A stretch of DNA of 64,000 nt from Turnera subulata. Taxonomy: Eukaryota; Streptophyta; Magnoliopsida; Malpighiales; Passifloraceae. The stretch covers positions 1 through 64,000 of the forward strand of contig JAKUCV010000926.1 of assembly GCA_028386065.3 (NCBI GenBank), in the 5' to 3' direction. Both the position numbers and the translations under genes were made by a program. A model generated the notes under the pieces. It saw only the letters and a program-made list of their open reading frames with translations. It was not told the origin of the DNA and did not search any database. This document shows, in pieces, positions 1 through 11,144 of the stretch (positions within the stretch are counted from its first letter, which is position 1; every line of letters begins with the position of its first letter).

Positions 1-180
1 TATTTTGCTTGTCGAGATATACAGGATAAGAATCATCGTGAATGTGTGCACTCGTCCGATTTAAGGTCAAAATTAGAAATTAAGGTAGTAGATGCAACTA
101 CATTTGATGCAAAAGTTTTTGTCCCTATAACACTAGGCCAGGTTCCTACAACGCTTCCAGCATGTAATCGACAAGTATAA
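1..180 (+). pseudogene. F-box family protein, C-terminal fragment
   Basis: An open frame runs from the first base to a TAA at 178-180. It matches the C-terminal end of the other F-box copies here: a YFA.R motif, then KVVDATTF, then a QVPT.LP tail. The closest match is 27640-27823. The gene is cut by the window edge, so upstream integrity is unknown. It could be the 3' end of an intact gene or another relic. The T-rich stretch to about 300 resembles the 3' flank of the paralogues. Confidence 0.75.
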
Positions 181-540
181 GATTGTCATGGTCTTGGTTC
201 TTTTCTCTTGTTTTGTTTCTGTCTTTTGTTTTTCTTTTTCTTCTTTGGTCTTTCCAATTAATGAAAAATAATGTGGCTGGATTGTTAATGCACAATTCTT
301 TTATTCATTCACTTGTTCACGGCAACTGATTTACAGCTTTTAGTTTTCTTTTTTTACAAAAATCATTGACAACACAAGTTAATTTAGTATATACATGCAC
401 TTAGAAACAAGAAATTCATATACAGAATGCGAGCGAAGGGTGAATGTATGTGCATTAGTGCTGAAAACAACCAACGGAAGAGAATGAGGCATAATGAAGT
501 GACCCCTTGGAAGCTTGTTTTCATTTGTACCAAAACAAGC
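181..540. other. intergenic, 3' flank of F-box fragment
   Basis: T-rich sequence resembling the 3' flank of the other F-box copies, followed by unassigned DNA. I see no gene. Confidence 0.5.
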
Positions 541-855
541 ACTTAAATAGTGACCCTTTGGAAACCCATCTTGGAAAAAATTCTCCAGTAAGCTGAAAGC
601 GTGGAAGGGTAAACACTTATCAATTAGGGGAAGAGCGACCCTCATTAAATCAGTGCTGAGCGGCTTGCCCATCTATTTTGGAATGGGTTGGATGAGTCTA
701 GGAAAGCATGCTTGGTGGCTTGGCTAAACATAACAATTTGTTTGCTCTTTAAATGGGTGTGGAGCTTCACGAGACAGGAGAATAAGGCGTGGAAAAGCCT
801 CATCCAGAATAAATGCAGCCTATCATCAACTTCTCCTTAATGGAGAAACATCAGA
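541..855 (+). mobile_element. L1-type LINE ORF2 fragment (RT/post-RT region)
   Basis: Conceptual reading across a frameshift in an A run gives the post-RT signature of plant L1 ORF2: WKPILEK, SSKLKAWKGKHLS, then RATLIKSVLSGLP. A second block has LFKW.W..TR.ENKAWKSLI.NKC. Equivalent segments lie in the complete LINEs near 20220-20340 and, on the minus strand, 38750-39110. The sequence between the blocks is shortened. The fragment ends directly against the conserved promoter block of the next F-box relic. It is a non-functional scrap. Confidence 0.7.
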
Positions 856-861
856 GCAGAT

Positions 862-945
862 TCAGCCAATCAAACCATTACTTTGACGGCAAGTATTACA
901 CATTGCCTTGCCGACTAAGGACTAATTGGCTTCTTTTATAAATAA
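862..945 (+). promoter_or_regulatory. F-box family promoter block (CCAAT, TTTGACGG, TATA)
   Basis: CCAAT at 866-870, TTTGACGG at 882-889 and TATAAATAA at 937-945. Order and sequence are shared with the promoter of the intact F-box gene at 34112-34190. TTGAC is the WRKY W-box core. This copy drives a pseudogene whose ATG has become TTG, so it is probably a relic. Confidence 0.6.
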
Positions 946-1036
946 TGAATGGATCACATATATATTGAAGAGGCGGCATTAGATTCCTAGCGAAAGAACC
1001 CAAACCTACAGGATTACGTACCCTCCTCCTCTTCCC

Positions 1037-2117
1037 TTGGCAAAACGCAACTCTAAACAAATTACTTCTATTGACGATCTTTGACGATGAGTTGTTGATT
1101 GAGATTCTGAAACTACTCCCTTCTTTCAAGTTGGCTATTCGATGTAAGTTAGTCTCCAAGAATTGGTGCTCCTTGATCTCGAGTCCCTTCTTAATTTCTC
1201 CAACCCTTCAAGGACCGCCTTGAAGAAACCTCTAACAATCATGGGCAACCACCACCCTTCGCTGTTCTTTTCAATTGTAGCAGCGACAGAGATGCAGCTT
1301 TTCCTTGTACACATCACATAGTAACTCAAAGCCAAGAAATACTTCAGCCCTCGGGGTTCAAGTTAGACTTCCTCCCTGGCTTCAAGCCAGGCTCCCTTCG
1401 AATCGCGGCATCTCATAAGGACTTACTCTTGTGTTACCTAAAGAGTGAAGAGGAAGAGGAAGAGGAGGGTGCGATAGTGTATTACCTTTGCAATCCACTC
1501 ACCAAGCAATGGCTTGCTCTTCCGCCATCACCTAAATATGGAGCCACTTTTAAATATTCTGATGTCAGGGTCGGTTTTCATGTGCAAGAACCGTATCATA
1601 AGAGTGGTGCGGGTTTATTCAACTCTGTCAGAACAATCCTTCTTTGCTGCTGATTTATTTTCATCAGAAACGAACACATGGAGAAAGGCAGAGGTCTTCC
1701 ATCCTGAGGGCAAGAAATTCAATCTTGATTTTCGTTACTGTTACCATAGTACAATATTTTATCTGGATGGAACATTTTTTATGTACGACGCATGCCCATC
1801 ATAGTATGATAGCTTATAGATTCTCAGAGGCAGCAGAGCGATGCCAATGCCATATAGTTCAGCTCCCAAAATATGGTTTTTATGGTTATCCCAGGAAGGC
1901 TAGCATAGGATTTGGGGTTACCAGTCAAGGGTCTTTGAGGATATTGATAGTATCTTTGCCTAGTTGTCCCATTGCCCCCTCTCACCACATTTTGAAGACG
2001 GATCCGTGGGTGTTTTTGAATGCCAAGACTATGAGAGAGGAGAGTGGGTGACGAGGCGCTTGACTAATTGGCTGGAGTTTGATTTACATAGTGAGGAGAG
2101 TGGTGATCCTCAAATTG
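1037..2117 (+). pseudogene. F-box protein pseudogene (copy 1)
   Basis: Homologous along its length to the intact paralogue at 23399. The start codon is TTG (1037-1039) where the paralogue has ATG. An extra T near 1081 shifts the frame inside the F-box, and further indels near 1195, 1600, 1795 and 1990 move the reading between frames. Recognisable blocks are ELLIEILKLLPSFKLAIRC, VYYLCNPLTKQW, FSSETNTW, IAYRFSEAAE and SQGSLRIL. The last part (equivalent to 27560-27825) is missing and replaced by an antisense LINE tail at 2118. The right part belongs to the segmental duplication with 27010-27823. Confidence 0.85.
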
Positions 2118-2275
2118 GGTTTTTTTTTTTTTTGATACTAATCGAAAACTTTTATTAGCAACGAATGGAGCAGTACAAGGTTTCAGTCATTGGGGCAATG
2201 ACAGCCTTTACAATCACATACTAATAACTAGCTTCAGGAAGCTGTCACTAACAAAAATACATGTGCAGAAGTAGG
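2118..2275 (-). mobile_element. LINE 3' tail, 5'-truncated, antisense
   Basis: Begins with a poly-T run (a poly-A tail on the minus strand). On the minus strand it ends AATAAAAGTTTTCGATTAGTATC followed by A's, closely like the 3' end of the LINE at 17413-21768. It interrupts F-box copy 1. I find no clear target duplication, and about 265 bp of the host gene are missing at the site, which suggests insertion with deletion. The right boundary is approximate. Confidence 0.55.
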
Positions 2276-2469
2276 ATCAGGGTTAGTTTGGCTTATGTTA
2301 TTTTCTTTATCTTGATATAAACTAATTCTTCCCGGGAAAATCTTTTTGAGGTTTCGTTGTTTTTGTTTTTCTTTCATTGTCTCCTTGGTCATTCTCTTTT
2401 ATAATTAATAATTCGATTTCCATGTTCATTTGTTATGTTGATCAGTGCCACATTTAGAACTAAACTTTC

Positions 2470-2820
2470 AATTTTATTTTATATACTTATCGAAACTTAT
2501 GTTGATAAACTATCAAGTACCAACTAGCTCATCTGAAATTACATATAGGTCCTAGCAAAAGAAGACAACCCGCAAAACTACCCTGGCTTATGGGTTAATG
2601 TCACGAAGACCAACGTCCACTATGAGTCAAGGAATCGAGTCTTCAGCATCTAGCATGCGGGGCTTACATTGATATATATGGATCCAATTTGTCACTGCAA
2701 AATATAAGAACACGATTGTCTTAATTATACACTCTTGAAAGGCTAAATTCGTACAGCCTGCCATGTCAGAAAATATCTGGCGGGGGATCACAATTGCCCT
2801 GCTTGGATATATCATTGGCC
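2470..2820 (-). mobile_element. probable LINE 3' tail, antisense, in both duplication copies
   Basis: On the minus strand this ends with a TTTCGATTAG-like motif near an A-rich terminus, clearest in copy B at 28042-28390. That is the same kind of 3' end as the other LINEs. I cannot recognise the interior as coding. The insertion predates the segmental duplication. Confidence 0.35.
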
Positions 2821-3054
2821 AAATTTAAAATAAGGGTATAGAATTAACCAAAGTAAATAAAGTTCGAGAGAGAAAAAAAAAAAATGACCAAACACCACCA
2901 TGGCAAAGCATCAAGGGTCATTAAGGTTATTGAAGATATCTTGCCCACGTGATTTTCATGGTTAAGATTGTTATATAACAATTAGTTGTTTCTACAAAAA
3001 AAACTAACAATTAGTTGTTTTTTTTTTTGACCAAATTAACAATTAATTGTCATG

Positions 3055-3120
3055 ATGATGGATTCTTGGCAGTTTGGGGATTGGAAGAGTATGAAAGAGG
3101 ACTGTGGGGGATTAAGTAAA
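3055..3120 (+). pseudogene. mini F-box gene fragment
   Basis: About 65 bp with the GGATTCTTGGCAGTTTGGG block and following bases, matching 35285-35350 in the intact F-box gene (translation FLAVWELEDYG). Flanks are T-rich and unrelated to the gene. The same piece is at 28619-28684 in the duplication partner. Confidence 0.6.
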
Positions 3121-3434
3121 TGGTTTAATCCAAATAAGCAATTAAATGGGTTAATGGTGGTGAAATATTTTTTATACATCTTAACTATGCTTTTGAAAAT
3201 GTGTTCTGTGATAAAAAAAACTTTTCTTATACTTAAGATTGACATGATATGATTTGGGTAAAGTCATACTGCCAGATTTATGAAGTAATTAAGAGTTAAC
3301 AGATTTAGTTAGGCATTTAAGAGGTAATTACAATGGAGAGGATAAATACAAGGAAAACATCCTAGGATCATTTGCCCTAATGTAAGTTGGGAGAAGACCT
3401 TTCTCTCTAGGGTTTTTACAGTCTGCTGAACATA

Positions 3435-3892
3435 CCAAGGTTTTGAAAACCGTACCAGTCATCGAACCGGAAAAGCTAAAGGTTCAAAAACCAGGGTCTA
3501 ACTGGGACCAATCGGAATCCAACCTTAAACTAATGTTTTATTATCTATATGATTAATAATGAAAAAATTATACTATATATACTATGATATAGTGAAGTGT
3601 AATTTTTTTTGTAATTTAAAATTTTAGATAGATAATAGTGGTAAATTAATTTAATAAACCTTAGTTACATGTTATTAGGATTTTTAGGGAAAAAGAAAAG
3701 AATAAATCTCAAAGCGGTTGACTTGGAAAACCGAGTCCGATCCGAATGGTTTAACCAAAATTGGGAAAACCATTTGGTCCGACTTTATCCACAGAAAGAC
3801 TCACTTTCAATGCCCTCGAAAACTAGATGGACTATTGGTTCGCAAATAACCTGGTCGAACCAGTCAGTCCGATCCGGTTTTCACAATATTGG
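3435..3892. mobile_element. MITE-like element with terminal inverted repeats
   Basis: About 458 bp. The left end CCAAGGTTTTGAAAACCG and the right end, reverse-complemented, CCAATATTGTGAAAACCG form imperfect inverted repeats. Both subterminal regions are rich in GAACC/GGTTC and CCGATCCGG motifs. It has no plausible coding sequence. A second copy is at 29319-29775 in the duplication, so it was present before duplication. The superfamily cannot be assigned because no clean target duplication is visible. Confidence 0.5.
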
Positions 3893-5500
3893 AAAATACT
3901 AATATGATTTGACAATTTCGATTCCCTTGTGTTGTGTTTTCTTGATCTAACGGTCAGAGGGGCTCATCCTACTTTGTCAGTCCAGCTGGCACACATTTAG
4001 GTTTAGCTTCTAGGTTGTTCTATTGGGTTGATTAGGTTTGTTTATCGGGCTGAACTATATCTTTGTGGGCTTCTATGTATTGCGCTAGTTCCTTCCAGCT
4101 TAATTATGTAGGGCTAGTTTCATTTCGACCCAGTAATTAGATCATCACCAATAATCAATTACATGGGCGAGAAATGAAAATCTCAAATGAACCAAAAGCA
4201 AAAAGAGGTTGGTCTCGGGTTAGTCCCATTTTACCAACTAATATATATAAAAAAATGAAAGATTACAAATGCAATTAATTTATTTTATTTCATATACTTT
4301 AGCATTATTTAATAAATTGTTTTATGATTACTGAAATTTTAATTACTCAAAGCAATATATGGGTTATCTATATAAATATATTAAATCAGAGACCAAGATA
4401 TTTGGTGTTGACAAGTGGCTTTTTAAGAATTGACATGTGGCAACTAATTTTGTAAAAGTAAATTTAATTTCAAAAATATTTTACATTCTAAAATTAATTC
4501 TAAATTAATTGTTTGTGTGTGAACGGCAAAAGGTGTGTACTATTAAAGTTGTCTTAATCAAATAGTCTCTTGATATCTCATAAATAATGACTTAAAAAAT
4601 TAAAAAAATTATAGATAAATATCCATATTAATTCTCTTTCACAATCCATTTTTCATTTTTCGTGTGCAAAAAAAAAATTGGCCCAACTACAACCTTTTGG
4701 TGAATTGATTAGGAGAATTACGTGCTGACGGAGAAGAAAAACCAAAGCAACCCTTCATGAACCATAATTAAGGCTATCTTTATTATATATTATATTACCT
4801 AAATATGGTTCCTTATAAAGAAGGAAAACCTATAAGAAAACTTATATACACTACTCTTAAAACGTATCAAGAAGACATTTAAGAAGCAATTCGAAAACGG
4901 AAATGCATTAAAAATTTGTAAAGGGTATTTAACATGGCAATCCAAATTTTTAGATAAATATAAATCCTAATTATTCTTAAATCACCAATTAAATTCAAAG
5001 GGATGTATTTAAATATTCTAAAAGAAAATGAAAAGAAAAAGGAAGCAAGATCCACTGTATGGATATCTCTTTCAAACCCTCATGCATTAAAATTTGCATT
5101 AAAATGGCAGGAACTATGAAAGGTCCGCATCCCATAACAACAATCAAATAGATTACAATAATCAAAGAGACTCAAAATTATCAAAATACATTAACTCCTA
5201 ATGGTTAAAATAATTGCAATACAATTCATGAAGCCAATTCAGATTAATGCATTAGTAACAAACATAAAGAAGAGTGACTTAAAATTAAGTGCTTGAATAC
5301 CAATCGGCATAAATCCACCTTCTATATAATGTACCATGGTGTTACCATGTTTGTTGTCCCAAGTAGTCCCAAAAATAAAAGATGCTCATTACTTCTCCAG
5401 GTTGCCAACTTCGAAATCACATATCCTTGACCTGTCTTCACAAAAAAAAAAAGATGCTCATTATGTCTTCACATATCCATTACTTGCTAGCAATTTGTCC
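3893..5500. other. AT-rich intergenic DNA
   Basis: Low-complexity AT-rich sequence with no convincing coding region. It is collinear with about 29776-31290 apart from small indels, including about 160 bp at 4700-4860 present only here. Confidence 0.6.
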
Positions 5501-5519
5501 TTCATATAGTAAATTTCGC

Positions 5520-6220
5520 ATCACAAGTTCAAGTTCACAACCACATCGTGAGGTTCTCTAGAAAACGAATTGGAAAAGCAAAAGGGCTTGGAATCCTTAC
5601 CGGAAAAATCACTGTCCAAAACTGGATCCATCCAGATCCGTTCACAGTCAATCCCGAGCCTCACTGCTGAAGCAATCCAAAACACGAACTCGCTGCCGGA
5701 ACTGCCCAACAACAACAACATCAAAACTCGCAGCCACCATCCCGACCCGACCACGCCACCACCCACAGCAACCCGCCGACCGAACACCACCAACCCGCCA
5801 GAAACCAACGACAACTGCGCACACGCCATCATCCACGAAGCTAGCCGCCACAACAACACAAGACAACTCATCAACACCCACCCGAAGCAAAGAGGAACCG
5901 AAAAAAGAAAATACAAAAGGAAACAAAAAGAAATGGCGAGTTGGGTCTTACCCGACTTATGGCGGCGACGGCCTCAATTGACGCGCAGGGCGACGGCGCG
6001 AGGGAGAGAGGCAGGAGACGGTGACAGTGTGAGGAAAAGAGTAGTGGGAGAAGGAAACCCGGGCGCGGCGCGACTTGCAGAGAAACTAGAGGGCTCGGGG
6101 AACAAAGGAAAGGGAAGAAAGAAGGAACAGCAAGAAGGAAAAGAACAGGAAATATTTAATGGGAGAACCCAGAGAATGACCTGCCGGTTGCAAAGTCCTA
6201 ATAATGTCGTTTAAGCTTCC
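5520..6220 (-). mobile_element. GC-rich LTR-like or leader block (duplicate of 31307-32008)
   Basis: An island of high GC. Read on the minus strand it has a TATA-like TTAAATATTT, a CT-rich leader, then two GGTAAG splice-donor-like sites (complements of CTTACC near 5660 and 5950). The same architecture occurs in the Tekay/Del-like LTR at 14795-17412. Long open frames on both strands are Pro/Arg- or Gly/Val-biased and match no family, so I treat them as composition artefacts. It is possibly a decayed LTR; a host gene leader is the alternative. Confidence 0.35.
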
Positions 6221-6661
6221 AGTTCCTTTTTCTTTTTTTAATTCTGCATTGGTAGCCTTCAATTTACAATTTTACTTTTCTGTTCAATCAGGTAATAATA
6301 CAAATTGACGGTTATGGTTTAATCCTGTGATTGAATTTTAAAAGTTCATTAATTTCCTGCTGTGTACGTTTACTATATATATAGTACTAAATGGAATCAG
6401 AAAATAAACTCAGAAATTTAATTTAATTCAACAAAAATTGAGAGGGCATTTTATGTTTGACAAATACTTTTAAGCCGCGTGTACCATGGAAAAAATTGCC
6501 AAAAAAAAGGTGTACATTTTAGATTTTTTCTCTTTATTTTTTAAACAATAAATCAAATACCAGGGCTATTTATTATCTCCGACATTTAGCACCTAAATAA
6601 ATAACCACAGAATCTGGAAAATTTTTAAAGGTGATTTCTTTTTGCAATTGATTAAAAGGTG
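6221..6661. other. AT-rich intergenic DNA
   Basis: No coding signal. Collinear with 32009-32455 of the duplication partner. Confidence 0.5.
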
Positions 6662-6666
6662 ATATA

Positions 6667-8176
6667 TGTTAGTATAATATGCCCAAAAGCCAATCATGGA
6701 TGATTATTTGTAGTCATGTATAAGCCTTAAGGTTATTCCAATAAGTATCGTTTATGAGATAAATGCTTGCACATACTTATAACCCTAGAATATTTCATAT
6801 TCTTAAATGTCCCTAGTCGATTATTATTATGGATGGGTTGTAATAATAAATTAAGACTAGCGTATGTTGAGAATTGCATATGTGATATGAATTCTACATA
6901 CGGGTACAAGTTGGAGAACTTGTGGACTGGACCGACCCACATAAGAACCCTACATGGAACGTTATATGTATGTCATTAGTGGTTCTTATAGATGTAATTG
7001 TCCTCCGACCTGAGATCGTCAAGGTATCCAACATATGAATCATGTACTTTGATATTATTCCTAGTCATCCGTAACTGGGTGGACATAAGGGTAATCATTG
7101 GGTATATGCTGAGTATGTAGTGGGTTTTGATTGATCAAGAGGGGATTCGTCCGACCCATATAACGGGTATATTATCGGATGGTTTCTTGATAGAGTTGAA
7201 CTGTTAAATGCATGGCCATGCTCGGATTAGGTGATATGGTGATATCACGGGTATCCGTTTTATACAGTTAACTCGGGTCTCAAGAAACATAGATTAAACA
7301 TATACGAGATTGACATATTCCATGTCTCGTGTTTGATCTAGAAAATGGGACGAAGGGACGATTACATATTCCGAGGCATAGAGAATCAGTACTGATCTTG
7401 TCGTTCGGGTAGCAATGATGTGTTGCTAGACGCCGCTCTTTGTTTATGATTGTAAAATGGGATTTTACAATTATTGCCAGACGTTACAAGTGCCTACAGG
7501 GTCACACACATAGAATCGTTGATTCGAGCCGATGGTTGAACCGTGGTTGGACCGGGTGTGGTTGGACCGTGGTTGGACCAGGGTCGTTTTGGGGTCAATA
7601 ATTATCAGAATTATTGACCAGACATTAGTGGTGTGATGTGTTGATTATGTTTGGTGCAGACATTATCATGTTGTGACATGATTAAGGTGGGAGAGGGGCC
7701 AACATGTTGGCCACCATTATCTCTTTTGGCCTTATGCTTTGTGTGAGTGAAAGGATGCTTATTGATCTGATCTCTTCCTCTCCCTCTCACGTTTTGCTCC
7801 AGCCCATTCAGAGAAAAACACTCTCCCCTTGGTTTTCTTCTTCTTTGTGAAAGAAGGAAGAACACCAAAAAAAACACCACAACCATACATGCTTCCGGTT
7901 TACTGCTGCTAGCACCCAGTCCGGGAGTGCTCGAGGTTTTATTCGTAGGACGATTTCAAGCCAATCACGGTTCGTGTGGATACCGTAGAGGAGCTAGGCT
8001 ATTGTCAAGCTCTCACTAATTCTACCCAGCTATTAGGTGAAAGATCCTAATCTTCCAGGTACGAAATCTTTATTATACGGTTTATGATGCATCACTTGGT
8101 TCTTGGTTAAGTTTCCTTGTTTCCGCTGCATATTGTGCTTGTTATGAGTGTCATAATAGCTCTAGGGAAACTTACA
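6667..8176 (+). mobile_element. solo copia-type LTR
   Basis: 1510 bp beginning TGTTAGTATAAT and ending CTTACA, flanked by ATATA at 6662-6666 and 8177-8181. The duplicated partner locus at 32453 has one uninterrupted ATATA at the same point, so it shows the empty site. The LTR is related throughout to the minus-strand LTR at 48300-49847, which is followed by an initiator-Met-type primer site, so the family is copia. No internal region is present. The structure fits LTR-LTR recombination after insertion. Confidence 0.9.
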
Positions 8177-8181
8177 ATATA

Positions 8182-8631
8182 TGTCTCACAATTCACACAC
8201 AACATTCTCCATATACCATATATATATCTCTCAAATCTTGCAGATCTCTTTATAGTGTATAGATCAGGGTAGGTGGGATGGGAGCTTGACTTCTTTTCAT
8301 TATATCAGAATTATCCACAATCTTAGATTGAACCATGACTTCTAATAAAACCCAGTTGTGTTGGCGCATGGGAGCTTGCTTTTGTTTTTCTTTTTCCCTC
8401 CATTGTGTATTGCAATTTTCTTAAAACTATTAGTATCTTGAACATTAAATATATAAATGTTGTGTACAAGAAAAAGAAAAAAATTATTACTTTTCTTAGT
8501 AAACATACAAATTTTATGAAAAGAGATAAATGCAATTATTATGTTTAGTAGTGAATCAGAAATGTAATTAGTTATAAAAAATATAAAGTTATATAAAGTA
8601 TGAAGTTGTCAAAAAATAAGTAATTTTAATA
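8182..8631. other. AT-rich intergenic DNA
   Basis: End of duplication copy A, collinear with 32460-32909. No gene is seen. Confidence 0.5.
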
Positions 8632-8971
8632 GGCCATGGAGCAGGAACTAGACCTGATTGAGGAGCTCCGAGAGGAAGCCCACTTGAGGGCATGCATACA
8701 CAAGATAAAGGCGGAAAGTTATCACAATAGGAGGGTAAAGTCGAGAGCCTTCAAGGTCGGAGATTATGTCATAAGAAAGGTGGAAGCAACGGCTCAAGCC
8801 TCTGAGAAAAGGAAGCTGGATCCGAAGTGGGATTGACCTTATAAAGTTGCAAGAGAACTTGGACCCGGAGTTTACCATCTGGAAGGAAAGGCAGGAAAAC
8901 TTTTGCCACACGCCTGGAACGGTGATAATCTCAAACTATTCCACATGCCAAAAGGGGCAGAGGAAATATAA
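8632..8971 (+). pseudogene. gypsy (Tat-type) integrase C-terminal fragment
   Basis: Reads EELREEAHLRA, then YHNRRVKSRAFKVGDYVIRKV, a stop TGA at 8834-8836, and continues in the same frame with PYKVARELGPGVYHLEG, LPHAWNGDNLK, ending TAA at 8969-8971. This is the integrase C-terminus of Tat-lineage Ty3/gypsy elements (NRRVK.R.F..GD.V.RKV ... GPY.V ... LPH.WN...L). The rest of pol is missing on the left, where the segmental duplication ends abruptly. It is non-functional. Confidence 0.8.
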
Positions 8972-9892
8972 AACATGTAAGCTTTGCAATACCATGTAAA
9001 ATAGCATGATATAATTAGAGTCTATGTCGTAGAAATGCCTTAATGGCTGGCATGTAAGATAACCATCATAGGCTGGGAGTGTTTCGAATGTTTTTACAGC
9101 CTATTACCATGTAATATTCGGATCAATGCTTTAATGAAGTTTGCGTTATAAACGTTCTTTATTCCTGAATAGTTAAGAAAATATGGCAAAGTGTTTCATG
9201 TGGCAAAATAACCCCAAACGGGGCTACAATTCAAGCCCAAGTAGGCTCATTATTCATCTCACGAAGGCCCAAGTATCCGAGGCCTAAAAACAAAAAGGGT
9301 GTGAGACCCAAAAGAGTGCAATGGAAACTCTCTAAAAACAAAGGTATATGAGGTCATAGAAAGATCATCGCCTAAGACCCATTCAGGGCACGATACTCAT
9401 CCTTGGAAAATAATAAAGCCCATCATTTGCGTGTCTAAGGTAAGCGAAAGGGCCGAAAGGAAACAAAAACAATCTGCCAAGGTAAAAACCATACAACATT
9501 ATAGTTAAAAGAAGATACAATGTAGAAAATAAAGATTGATCTTAAAGGTCAGTAGCACAGGCAAGGATAAAGCACGAATTAGATTCATGCAAAGCATAAT
9601 ACAGCTAGTAGGCATGAAAGAAAAATTTCAGAAAATAAGATCCTTACAATTGATACAGGAGAACAAGATAGCTATCCATGCAAAAGAAGGAAAGGAAAGG
9701 TAGCCGTAAAGGTATACCAAGGGCGGAACAAAACAACAAAATGCGCCACAAGGTACTGTAGTCCGGTAACAAACTATCATCGGACAGGCCCAAATCAAAG
9801 AAGTCAATGAATCCCGCAAAAGGGGCCAGAAGCTAGAAATAAGTTCAAACAACAGCTAGAAAATTTAAAAGTGAAAGATAAACTTGAGGAAA
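8972..9892. other. Tat-type element, noncoding region after pol
   Basis: About 0.9 kb between the integrase end and the antisense ORF, with no coding signal. Its position matches the long post-pol region of Tat-lineage elements. Confidence 0.45.
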
Positions 9893-10349
9893 CTAAGCAA
9901 CAGTAGAGGAGGAAGGATCCTCTCTGACAGAAACAGGAGCTGAGGGAGCAGCGGAATCCAGAACCTCCAGGTTTTCGACATGGGTTTCAGGAGCAGGAGG
10001 CGAAGGAACTAAGGACCTGGCAGCTGGGGACCTCACGGCAGGAGACTTAGAAGTCGGAGACAAGGGGGCTGGAGATTCCACCGAGGAAATAGAATCTGGA
10101 GGGAAGAAATCACAAAGCAGGTACTTCCCCTTATCTTCGGGATGACGAAGCGAGACTTGCTGAGTATGATGGGCGGTCAAATGATGCAAGTAGCCCCATG
10201 TTTCTTCAAGAAAAGTAGGCGTCAGTTCAGCCTCTTTAGCAGCTAGAGCATCGGCCAGCTCTTGAGAACGAGAAGTTTCTAACTGAGAAAAATCAAAGCT
10301 CAGGGTCTTGTAAGCTTTACGCTCTGTATCCAGCGGAGACTCCAGCTCC
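9893..10349 (-). CDS. antisense ORF of Tat-type element (partial)
   Basis: The minus strand is open from the junction at about 10349 to a stop at 9893-9895, about 150 codons, with no ATG in the remaining part. The encoded segment has a charged helical stretch (LADALAAKEAELTP), then FLEETWGYLHHLT, then a Ser/Pro-rich tail with repeated SPA, SPP and APS motifs. Tat-lineage gypsy elements are known to carry an additional ORF, often antisense, between pol and the 3' LTR, and position and strand fit that. The function of such ORFs is unknown. The N-terminal part is cut off by the copia LTR at 10350. Confidence 0.5.
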
Positions 10350-11143
10350 TTGGAGCAATAATTTAAAATTGTTGGCTAAAACATCGATGTTTAAAGTGAA
10401 AACATCGATGTTGTGCCGTTGTAGCAGACAACTTTTCAGCACCACTATGTTTTGTTTAAGGCTGTTTTTGGGTGGATTTAAAACGGCTCTATAACTTCTC
10501 AGAGCTATAAATTGAGCATTCTTAGCTATGCTTCAAAGCTAATCAACTCTCTACTTACAAACATTCATCTCATACATTCAAATCAATCTTTGTTGAGCCA
10601 ATATCCTATTGAGGATTTGAGAGTTGCCTTTTAGAGCTTCACTTGTACACTCATACCTACTCTTTGAGTGAGTCTTTTGTTCTGAGTGATTGTGTATTCA
10701 TACACCTTAAGGGAGGTTAGTTCCCTTGTTTAGATTCACAAGAAGAGGGTATATCTTCTTGTGTGAGAAGTCTTAAGGTGTGGTATCCTTAAGCAAGTTT
10801 AGGATTCTTGAGATTAGAATTCCTAGGAAAGTCTTGAAGTGAGGTATCTTCAAGCAAGAGAGCTGAAGTTCATGTGACTTGAACTTTCAGGGTTTAGGAT
10901 TCTTGTGACTAGAATTCCTAGGTTGTAACGGTTTGTTAAGCACCCGTAAGCTTAACGTAGATAGTGAAATCTTCAAGTGAGACTTGAAGGGCTGGATTAG
11001 CCACACTAGTAGAGTGTGTGTGAACCAGGATAAATTTCTTGTGTCCTTCATTCTTTTAATTCCGCATTTAATTCCTGCTTATTTCGTTTTTATTCGATTA
11101 TCGCTATTCACCCCCCCTCTAGCGAAGGGCTATTGTCCTAACA
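10350..11143 (+). repeat. copia 5' LTR, truncated
   Basis: Nearly identical to 14000-14794. It lacks the first roughly 900 bp of the complete 3' LTR, including most of the palindrome array. It keeps the last pair of palindromes (10380, 10401), a TATA box at 10506-10512 and the TAACA terminus at 11143. The break at 10350 abuts the antisense ORF of the Tat relic, so truncation came with the formation of that junction. Confidence 0.8.
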
Positions 11144-11144
11144 A

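Larger units (their letters stand above)
1353..8631. repeat. segmental duplication, copy A
   Basis: Collinear with 27010-32909. Both copies contain an F-box relic, an antisense LINE-like tail, a mini F-box fragment, a MITE, AT-rich DNA and a GC-rich LTR-like block. Copy A additionally has the solo LTR at 6667-8176, a LINE tail at 2118 and about 160 bp near 4700-4860 that are absent from copy B. Homology stops at 8631, where a gypsy fragment begins. The two copies start about 25.7 kb apart. Confidence 0.85.

Noticed and set aside
2627..2815. 62-codon minus-strand frame
   Set aside because: Lies in a probable LINE tail; no recognisable motif, too short to support.
5570..6214. 214-codon Pro/Thr/Arg-rich frame (also 31357-32001)
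   Set aside because: GC-rich composition keeps several frames open on both strands; differences between duplicates show no protein-level constraint and no domain is recognisable.
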